NCBI GenBank assembly: GCA_937996705.1
Contig: CALKUQ010000005.1
Location: 1 to 31,285 of the forward strand
Origin: an uncultured Chlamydiae bacterium
GTDB taxonomy: Bacteria > Chlamydiota > Chlamydiia > Chlamydiales > 2-12-FULL-49-11
Direction of reading: 5' to 3'
Length of the DNA stretch: 31,285 bases
The notes below the pieces were generated by a model. It was given only the letters and a program-made list of their open reading frames with translations. It did no database searches and had not been told where the DNA came from. This document shows positions 1 through 9,600 of the stretch, piece after piece (within the stretch, counting starts at the first letter, position 1; each line of letters opens with the position of its first letter). The position numbers and the translations under genes were made by a program.

Positions 1-120
1 TGTTCTGCTGGCGTTCCTTGTTCTGCTGGCGTTCCTTGTTCTGCTGGCGTTCCTTGTTCTGCTGGCGTTCCTTCTGCTGGTGCTCCTTCTGCTGCTGGCG
101 TTCCTTCTTCTGCTGGCGCT
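1..120. repeat. 18-bp tandem repeat (minisatellite) inside a coding region
   Basis: Four identical 18-bp units (tgttctgctggcgttcct on the plus strand) fill 1-72. They are followed by a shortened 15-bp unit (73-87), another 18-bp variant (88-105) and a further degenerate unit. The array continues beyond the left edge. The unit length is a multiple of three, so copy-number changes keep the minus-strand frame and only lengthen or shorten the GTPAEQ tail. Identical units at the distal end and decayed units proximally suggest recent expansion at one end. Confidence 0.95.
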
Positions 121-323
121 CTTTCTAGCGCTGGTGTGGAGTTAAAATATCGTTCAATAAAACATTTTGATTTATCAGTAAAATAATTGATAAGCAAACC
201 AATGTTGCTCAAAATTTTTTCAGCGATTTGAGTGATTCTGCTACAGCAGGTGCTATTAATAGGTGCAAGCGACAAACAACTTACAACCCTAATACAAATA
301 CAATTTGCGAAAGATGTTATCAT
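1..323 (-). CDS. TPAEQG-repeat protein, 3' end beyond the window
   Basis: I do not recognise this protein. The frame opens at an ATG at 323-321 and stays open for 107 codons to the left edge, so the C-terminus is missing. It starts MITSFANCICIRVV, followed by a mixed stretch with ITQIAEKILSNIGLLINYF and CFIERYF, which reads like ordinary globular or amphipathic protein. From about residue 70 it becomes a low-complexity tract: degenerate units (APAEEG, TPAAEG, APAEG, TPAEG), then identical GTPAEQ hexapeptides up to the edge. There are several Cys residues and no typical signal peptide. No strong Shine-Dalgarno lies next to the ATG, but a TATAAT lies 33 bp upstream on the same strand. The opposite strand is also open across the repeat (CSAGVP units), but only inside it. 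Hydrophilic repeat tails like this occur in host-interacting proteins of intracellular bacteria; that role is inference. Confidence 0.62.
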   Translation of the reverse strand, partial: MITSFANCICIRVVSCLSLAPINSTCCSRITQIAEKILSNIGLLINYFTDKSKCFIERYFNSTPALERAPAEEGTPAAEGAPAEGTPAEQGTPAEQGTPAEQGTPAE

Positions 324-355
324 ATAATTTTGAAAATTTGATTTTTATCACCCTT

Positions 356-384
356 ATTATAAAGATAATAAATTATTTTTTCCA
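356..384 (-). promoter_or_regulatory. candidate sigma-70-type promoter for the TPAEQG-repeat gene
   Basis: Read on the minus strand, a perfect TATAAT (361-356) lies 17 bp downstream of TGGAAA (384-379), a 4/6 match to the -35 consensus. Transcription would start near 349, about 26 bases before the ATG at 323. The surroundings are very AT-rich, so chance matches are likely. Confidence 0.4.
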
Positions 385-494
385 TTTTAAAGCGTTAAAA
401 GTGAATTAAAAAATAATATATAAATAGTAAAAAATATTTAAAAAACCAATTCTTCCTGTTTTTTTGGTATAAGAATTTTCATAGTCCCTATTTG

Positions 495-531
495 CAAGTC
501 TGACCCTCATTCTCGAAGCGAAATTGACTTG
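495..531. repeat. REP-like palindromic element
   Basis: This 37-bp element in the gene-free stretch 324-637 has outer inverted arms CAAGTC (495-500) and GACTTG (526-531), an internal TGACCC and a CTCGAAG core. Its left end (CAAGTCTGACCCT) resembles CAAGCCTGACCCC in the tandem repeat at 17208-17285, so both may belong to one dispersed family. Apart from this, the promoter at 356-384 and the hairpin at 599-618, I see nothing else in the 324-637 gap. Confidence 0.4.
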
Positions 532-598
532 TTTGTTCTGTTTTCTTTTTACTTTTCAACAGACCCTTTATTTCTCCTGCCGTGTCCGAAGTAAGGAA

Positions 599-618
599 GG
601 GGTCAAAAAATTGACCCC
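599..618. terminator. hairpin just downstream of the giant gene
   Basis: GGGGTCAA and TTGACCCC form a perfect 8-bp stem around an AAAA loop, 20 bp past the stop codon of the giant minus-strand gene. No U-run follows on either strand, so it may be an mRNA 3'-end stabiliser, a REP-type element (it contains TGACCCC) or a weak terminator rather than a classical intrinsic one. Confidence 0.45.
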
Positions 619-637
619 TAATAAATAGTATAGTTTA

Positions 638-3600
638 TTACGTACCTATAATTTTTATCTCTAAGGGACGAGACTCAATTTGGCGAGCAAAGCGCAGCAC
701 TGTGTTTGAGAATGCTGTGTGCGTTGTCCGAATCGCAATTTCTTTAGAATTGAGGGCACGAATTCTTCGGTGGTATTCGCGCATGCTTCTCTCTACAAAG
801 TTTCTTGAATAATCGGGAAGCTCTCCTTCTAGCCGGGCTTCAAGGTTGAAATCTGGCCAGGTATCAAGATCTTGAAATCGAAACCGATCCCAAAATTGGG
901 GGGAAGCTGCCCCTCCTTCATTGGGTTCAAAGTGAATCCCGCAGCTTAATGCAACTGCAGTAATTTGCGATCTTTCCATCGCTTTCAACGTTTGTTCAGC
1001 CTCTTCTAAGCTCACTTTTTGAGCAACAAGAGTTGCAATTGCTGCTTGAATCCTCTCGATCTCATTAAGGACATCAGGTAGTTCTAATATAGCCCTTTGC
1101 ATACTTGCTACAGTTTGTTTCAAATGAGGCAAAATCACATTAAACATTTGATTACAGTCTCTTCTGCTACAATCCTTAGCACCATATTCCCCTTGTATTT
1201 TGCCTTTGTGAACGGAAAACAAAATACGGCCATAAACTCTGTCAAATGGAGGACGTGTTGTGGAACCTAGGTTCCAATCGTCTTCTGTAAATGCAGGAAC
1301 AGAGGAAAAATCGTGTGAAAAATTTTGCATTTCCTCCGATACAAAACGATTAAAATTATCTCGTAATATCAATAAATTATCTCTTGCCGAATCTGGCTGA
1401 AGCCTAAGCTGTTCTTGAGCTCCTTGTATTCGTGCCATTGCAGTTAAAAAAGCCTCTCCGCATCTTGCAATTTCAGCAGGAGCCCCTGCTCTTCCGCCTG
1501 TTATAAACTCATTATCCCTCTCTACTAAGCCCTCTCTCATGATTGGAGTAATCGTAAAGGCAGAAGCATCTTGGAGTAGTCGATTGAGCCCCTCCTTTTT
1601 CTCAGCAAGTACCCTTTCTTGTCTTTCTAGTTCTGCCAATTCTCTTCGGAATGCCTCGGAATCTCTCTCAAGTCTTACCTGCATCCTCTCCAATTTATTA
1701 GGGACTAAATCTCCATAGATATCTCTTAAAATGGGACAAAGCCATCGATTCATTACAGGGAGAGTAATCGACTCTCTTAATCCTCTACCATCCAGGGCTA
1801 CAGCGTCTATATGAAGCCGATCTCCCTCTTTCCTTAAATTAAAGCCGACTCTCTCAGCCTCCTTAGAAATTCCGAATTGAGTCAAATCGACACGCTGGCT
1901 TATCTCGGTAAAATCTACCCCTTCCAATAATAACTTTGGTAAAAACTGTTCTGATTGAACGTTTAATAATCGGGCGCCCCTGAGATCTTCTGTGCTTACG
2001 ATTGAAGGCATTTGCTCTTCGAGTTGCAAGACCGCAGCTTTCATATGAACAACAAGAAGGCTAAACTGGGTCACATCATCTTTTCGTAAATCAATCAACC
2101 TATAATCTGCCCCAACGAAACTAGGCCATTGCCTTAAAAATGCATCTCCCTCCTCTTGGGAAACAAAAATATGGGGCTTGGCAGCATCTAGGGGGATGAG
2201 GGCAAAATGGGAGACAATCGTCTCATTTTGTAAATGAGGGCTGACCACAATTTGATCTCTAAGAGTTGGATGTATCAAATGTTTCATTGCTGGATAGATC
2301 TCAACAGGAGCTCCAACTGGATTTTGAAGCCAATCGGTTTGAATCACAAAGTGGGGGGCTCTGCTCATATTCACTGAGGGAACATACATTCTTTCCTGCG
2401 TATGAACCACAACCTCACTGATACGCTCTGCTAAAGCCTCTGCAACAGCTTCTGCTTGAGCTTCTGCAAGGGCCATCGCAATCGCTTCTGCGCCGCTATC
2501 CACCGCTGCAACTTTCACCTCTTTATCTTCAGGGTATCTCGATTCAAAAAGAGATCTTGAATCCTGAATTCTCTTATAGAAAAATTTGAGATTAAATCCT
2601 GTTCCATAACGCTTTCCTAACTCTCCTAATTCTCTCAATTTTCTAGTATGCCTCAAGACTTCTTCTTCAATAAACTGGTCACGCGCCTTAGTTGTAAGTG
2701 CATTTCCATACTTACTATCCAGATCTCGTAACGCTCTATCAACTAAGGGAATGATCCTATCCCTTGCATTTAAAAACTCCTCATAGCTCGCTTGAACACC
2801 CGTATCGTTTAAATCAAGATCACAAAAAATCTTATGTTCAATATAAGCTGCAGCCTGTTTCACATGAGCCTGCAACTCTTTTCTGAATAAAGTAAGGGCA
2901 TCGTGCTGTTCTTGTTCCAGTTCCCTTAATCTAAGATATAGGGAAACATTCTTAGCATCAATTCTCTCAGCACGTCCTCTTGGCAAAAGCATTTCTGCAA
3001 AACGGGCTGTTAAGGCAAAGGTAAATTTCTGATCAGAAGATCGTTGTACAAGACTTCTAAATCGAAGCACCGCTTGCTTTGCATCGTTATTAGGGACGTT
3101 TTCATCCATAGTAACAAGTGCGTGGGCGCCATCAGCTTGTTTGATATCTGAACCGCGCGTATTTTTTTGTCCATAAAAGGAAAAATATTTTTTCCCCGGA
3201 AGTGAGGCAAGTTCCATAGCTGTAGTGCATGGAATTGGGGGGTGATAAGGCCCTCTATAAAGTCTTTTAATATTGTCTCTTCCGTAGTAGACAATCCCCT
3301 CAATCCCAGAAATTTGTCCATGATATTGAAGTTTTTCCCATAGCACTTGCACAATTGTCTCTGGATTTCCATCTCGGCTTTTACAAATCCCTGCTGCATC
3401 AATAATCGCCCTAGTCTCAACTTTAGCATGCTCAAGTAGAGAATCTAAAACATGTCCTAAATAGTCCGTCCCGTCATCTGGGAAGGGTCTAAGTATAGAT
3501 ATAGGGGCGTTATTTTCTCTTCCCATAATCTCTAAGCTTAACTTTCCATCTGCTGCTGGATCAATCGCCGGACTTGTAAAATAGGAAGAAGTGCTACTTA

Positions 3601-6600
3601 CAGTTCCTGAGCAACCTTTAATCTGATCCTTTAAAGATCCCATTTCATAACGATTACTGTTAGCTCTTGCTTCATCAGTACGAACCTGTGTGGCCACGAC
3701 AGCTCTACCAAAATAAAACCGGACTTCATCTCGAGGGTTACTTAAAAATTCTTCATAAAACTTCTGTTTTGCAAGCTCTATCTCAGCTTGATCCAACAGT
3801 TCTGCAATTTGCTTCAAACGTTCAATAAAGCTCTTTCCACCAGCCCCTACAACATTATGAACTACAGTTTCTAAAAAGGGGGGAATTGCTTGCTTTTGTG
3901 TTTGGGTAATTAGAAATTGGAGATGAGGCTCCTTTTCAAACATTGTCTCTCTGGAGGCGTAATATCGCAATGTAGCAATTGCTGCAACTTCTGTATTATC
4001 AAATGTCGACAACCCTTTTGGAGTGTTGGTCCCCTCATAGGGAACTGCAATTAATAAAGCCGATCCAGATTCAGGATCTTGTGAATAGACCCTTTTTCCC
4101 TCTCGCTCACTAAATCTAACACCAAAGTGGGTACTAGGCTGCTTATTTGAGACAAAAGCGAAAATATTTGGATCGAGTAAAATCGCACGTATTAAAAAAA
4201 TATTTATTCTGTCTTGGGGATCTTCATAAATTTCAATCGTATCAAGGGCCAATTCTCTTCGTGAAACATAGTTAACAATCGCAGGATCCCTAGGCAATCC
4301 TAAGAATTGAATCATTAACGGAGCCCACTCCTCAACCGATCTTGCTTGATTGGTTGCTACGCAAGCAATTAACTTTGTTAATGGCTCAATTGTAGCGGGA
4401 TCAATTCGTAGTTTTTCCCCTTCAGTAAAATTGACTTCACACGCTTTAAAATCTTGAGTAGCATCGAGCTCATCAAAAATTGTATAGGTCTGAAGAGAGC
4501 GAATCTTTCCCAAAAGTTGCTTGCATTGCATGCAAAGCACTTTTTCCTCATCTCCAAGAGTTCCTCCAGTCACTAAAAACCCAAAAGCAAGCTCTTGAGA
4601 CTCCATGCTTTGCCTGATTTCAGGCCATTGAATAATAGGAATTCCATGATCTTTTGCCTGCTGATAAATCGCTAAACGGGTTTGAAGATCCCCTAAGATC
4701 CAACGGAAAGAACCAATCCTATTTTTAGCATCGATTTGGTATCTAGAAAATTCGCGATCTTTAAGAACATTTGTCCCCAAAATATGAGAAATTCTCTCAC
4801 CAAACGCCGAAGCGTTATCTTGAAGAACTGCTTTTGGAACAACATAGCGAACTAAGGATTTATCTCTTGGATCCAGGCTAGCCTCTTTTGCGATTTGGAC
4901 AAGGGCCATTAGAGGAAGAAGAGCTGTCTTACCAAATCCCATTCGCGCTTGCATTGCATCAATTGCTTCTGGACTTTCTGGATTTGACATAATGGATTTA
5001 AAAAGCTTAATTTGACTTGCATTGCAACGGGCTCCATAATCCTCCTCAAAGAGGAGAAAGGCAAGCTGCATGATCTGATCATCAGATCTCTCCGCTTTAA
5101 ATAGACTCTCAATTGTATATTGCCTTGCTGTACTTAGCAACTCGACTTGATTTCTCTCCCCTTTTATTGGAGCTCTCAAAATATTTGTAATGTGCTGAAC
5201 CTCTGTTTTATGGAAGAGGTACCTAATTAAGGCATTTCGAGCTGCACTAAATTTTTCAAAAGAGTGATCCCCTATCAACACCTTTCTCTTTAATTCGACA
5301 AGTGTAAGCCCCCCCTCACTCAAAATCTTTTTTAACAAAGTCTCCGCATTCAACATCTCTCTTTCGTGCTTCGTCTGCTCTTCTAATAAAGCAGACTTGG
5401 CTGAGCCTTCAAGCTCGGGATTTTTCCAGCTAAATGAAAAACTTGACTGAGCAGCTCCAAAAAAGAAAGCTCTTAAGCGTTGAGCTACACGTATACGATC
5501 CTCTTGTGCAAGAGCCGTATGGGCTAAAAATGCAAAAATGTTTTCCGTTTGAATTAAAGATAGCGGGTTGGAACCTCTTGCAGTAATGGAGTAGTAAAAA
5601 TCTGTGGCTCCCCTAGTCTCTACCCACCTCTTATCCTTCAATGCGAGAAAAATCCCATTAATATCTTCTTTTGTAAGCCCAAACAGAGCCATTCCAGTTT
5701 CGTGATTCAATCCAAGCTCTTTATAAAGTGTGGGAAGAGAAAACATTCCGAATTCTTCTAGATAAAAACCTGCAACCTGATCCCCGCTATGCGCTGAAAA
5801 AGCTCTGAGTAAATTTCTTTGCGCTAAAGGAATGTCCCTACTCACATCTTTTGGCAAAAATCCCACATGCTCTGTTAAGCGAAGTCTCTCCATTAAGCTT
5901 TGAACAGCATACCCTTCTAAACTAGCCGCAACAAGGGGAGAGATCTCTTGGATCTCACCTTCGATCAAAGGCTGCGGAATAAGGATCCCTGGAAGATAGG
6001 TGTGCAAAAGCGATTGAATTTCCACTGGGAGAATTTTTCCCTCCCCTTGTAATGATTGGAACGTCTCTTGGCATCTCTGAAGAGATTCTCCATAAGCGTG
6101 ACTCAATTCCCCTAATTTCTGATCCCGATCCACACGCATCTCTTTTGCAGTTTTCTGAATTTGAAAAAAGAGATTCTGACAATTCATGAGCTTTAAATAG
6201 AGAGAAAGTTCATTCTGATTCAAATCTGGATGGATTTTCAAGCGATCTAAAAATTGAAGCGTGTCCAAAGAAAGGGCCTCACTAAAAGGAAATTTTCCAA
6301 TTTCCTTAATCCAAGCGACTGAATCTACCCCTTCTCCCCTTGCAAGTGACTGCTCTAATAGAAAAAGAAGAGAGCGAAGATCTCTTGCCTGTAAAGAATC
6401 CCCTCTCAAAGACTCTAAAAATGCCGGTTTACGCTTTATCTGGCAATAGGCCTTATATTCAGCCACAATATCTTTATAATCAGATTCTTGAGCTAAGTAT
6501 TGCGCTTGAAGAGTTTGACTCTCTTGAGGATTTTCTGTTTGTGCTATTTGCAAAGATGTTTGCACAAGGGCTGTTACCCCGTTTCGTAATCCTCCCCTTA

Positions 6601-9600
6601 ATTGAGATGCATCTCTCTCCTCTGGGAGGATCGCTAGATACATTCTTGGATTTACTTGAGCCAGTTTTATTTCGGTTTCTACGACCTGCTTTCTTATTTC
6701 AACCATATCTGCTTTTACCAAAGTGGAAGGACCCACAATAGCTTCCTTCTCCCTTAAGTGCTTCTTAAGAAGAATTAACTCATCCTCTAACTTACGAACT
6801 GGCTTCTCCTTCCCCTCCCGCTTTAATGCAAGAATCGATGGGGAAAGTGTGTGATTCAAATCAAGGACCCAACCTGAAATCGAAGGACTTGAGCAAAGAG
6901 CTGACCCATCAGATTTTAAAGATACCGTTAAATCAAGACAAGGAATCCAAAAGAGGTTCTTGTCCTCTCGCAAAAGAATTTCATCTTGAGGAAGGGCGTT
7001 CATTAAGTTTGCTAAAACTAAATGAATTTGAGGATTTTCTGAAGGCTCAAGAGGGTTTACAAAACGAAAAGTTCCTAATTTTGTTTTAATAGTCTCTTCA
7101 TTGTCTAGGGAAAAGACAATCTCCCCTTTTTCAGAATATCCGTAGAGGGTATGATCTTCTGCATTAATCCAAAACTCTTTAGCCCCCATTCTTTGGGCAA
7201 GCGATGTGGGAATTTTTGCAAACTGACTAATGGGAAGGTACTGAAGAAACTCAATTGCCTCAGGTGGTGCAAAATTGGTTTGTAATCTTCTTCGGATCAC
7301 CAAATCCCCTGTAGCGGATAAACTAATATGAACTTGCGGAACTGCTTCATCCCCCTCCAGGGTATAATGGGAATAAGAGCCATCTGGGGCACGAATATAG
7401 GGGAGCTCATGAAGGTGCAACTCTCTGACGTAGGGGTGATTTTGTAAATAGGGAGGAAGTTCAATTCTCTCCATCCCGTCAAAATAGACGCATCCTGAGA
7501 CAATATCAATGTCATATCTTCCAAATGAGATAAAAAATGGCTCTGAAAATATAACCGGGAGCAAAGCTTCTCTTTGAGATTTAAAAATCTTTTCAATTGC
7601 TTTTTCAGCAAATGTCTTCTCACTGGGATCATCACTCTCTGTTTTATGAAGCAACCTTACAATCTCATTCATATCAAAAGTTTGGACTGCATCTTTTACC
7701 TGAAATAAGGAGCTAGCCATAGCGCTATCTGCCCTATCTGTAGCCACTTTTAAAAATCCTGTGATCTCTACTTTACCATCATAGTGCTCTGCCCTTAATG
7801 CTCTGTAGGCAATTTTTAATCGCAATAGCTCTGCGAAAATTTCTGCTGAAGGATTTTGAATGAAAAGGAGGGAAAGCCTTTCAATCTTTCTTGAAAATCC
7901 CATAAGCATACAAGGGGCATTACTAGACTTAATTAATTGATTATCAAACGCTTCTACCTCTGCCATAAGATCGTCTAAACCAAGTAAATTTGATCTGCAA
8001 AGGGCGATAAGACAATCTATGAAAAAAATCTTTTTTGGAAGAATCATATTTTGAGGATCAATTGCTTCTTGGGGAACTTGCGCTAAAAAATGATCCTGAA
8101 AATAGGCGATAATTTCGTCTCGATCAATTCCTTGAAATGCATGATGAATCGCTCTTGCTATCCCCTCTTGACCTTGATCGTGATCCAATGAGTAGTGATC
8201 AAAAATTGCATCAAAAAGCTCTTTTGGCAGTTTTTCCCCATGCCTTGCCCTAAGAGCGTCGATATACTTACGAAGCTCTAAATTTGAGGCAAGGGTTGAT
8301 TCTTGAAACGAACGTTCAATAGTAGCTTCATCTAAGCCTTCTAATCCAATTTCTGAAGATTGCAACCTTTCTGCCACCACCTCAATCTGGACGCTCTCGA
8401 AGGTAGTTGCCTCTTCAGTAACTAAAAGCTCAGGCAACACAAATTCTGCAAGAGTTGCAAACTGAATGAGGTATTTTTTTTGCTCTTCTGTTACTTTAAT
8501 AGGGTCCGCTCTCCCTGCAAAAATTAGGCGGAGATAACAAGCAAGCACCTCCCTTCTCCAAAAATTATCCTTTTTAAGAGGATCTACATCAGAGTTTTGA
8601 ATTAAGTGCATAAAGCCATTTAAAAACTGAGGAGTTACTTGATCCATCACTGCTCTTGAAATGTCAAAAAACGCAGCATAGGCACTTAAAAAATCAGTTT
8701 TGAGTCCTGGCGGCTGATAGACAGCACTCATTGCCCAATCAATTCTAGCCTCTAATTCTCCTATTGGATTATAGAAAGGAGCCTGTTTTAGAGCCTCAAC
8801 GAGATTAGCAGGGTCTAAGACAAGGAGTTCCTCATCCTCAGCTGCAACGGGGGCAAATTCAATTTCTGCAACTCTGTGCAAAGGCTGATTCAACTGAATC
8901 GAACGGAAAGAGACCCCAGAAAAAATTTGTTGAATAGGGGCCTCTAACAGAGGGCGATGAAGTTTTTCTCTTAGTTTCTCTAGGGGAAGAGCTTCTCGCA
9001 GTCTCTCTAATGCTACAGCTCTTTTTTCTCTTTCGTTTGGCAGAGTTACATACTCAAATGAGATAGGACGATCAAAAGGCAAAGAAGTTTTTTCCAAAAC
9101 CCATTGAGAAAAAAGCTGAGCCATTTTCTCCTCTCTAGCCCTTCCCTTCAAAGCTAAAATTTCTGTTTCCTGATCAAGCGAGACCTGTTTTACCCAAATT
9201 TCTTGAAGTGCGGGATACCATCTTTTTAACTGCAAATCAAGTTTTTTTGAAAGCGCTCCAAAATCGTGTTCTCTTTTTTCTTGCCTTGCAAATCTGAGGG
9301 TTCCGAATTCCCCTCCTCCCAAATCTGCAACAAACTCTGATGTCGAGTAAACATGATCCAGGAGAACTCTCTTGTTTTTTTCAAAAAGATCTTTGAGAAC
9401 TCGCTTAGAAGAGTCGATTAATTCCGCCTCAATGCTTGATCGAGATTCCCTTTGCATCAAGGAGATTAATTGTTGTCCATTAGCAGTTTTTTCAAGACAA
9501 GCTACAAGACATTCCTTAGCCAAAGCTACTTGACGCTCTTCATTTCTCTGTTTAGGAGTCTTAATGCTTAATAATGTTAATCTATCTTCTACATCAATTG

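Noticed and set aside
1..120. CRISPR-like array suggested by regular short repeats.
   Set aside because: The repeats are directly abutting with no unique spacers and are a multiple of three in length within an open frame.
1..145. Plus-strand hydrophobic frame (VLLAFL repeats) that could look like a membrane protein.
   Set aside because: It results from reading the GC-rich repeat in another frame and ends at 143-145 with no start or context.
1..186. Plus-strand open frame of CSAGVP repeats ending at TAA 184-186.
   Set aside because: It is open only across the repeat tract and its short flank; the minus-strand frame has an ATG, a longer non-repeat N-terminus and a more protein-like composition. 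It is not fully excluded without the sequence to the left.
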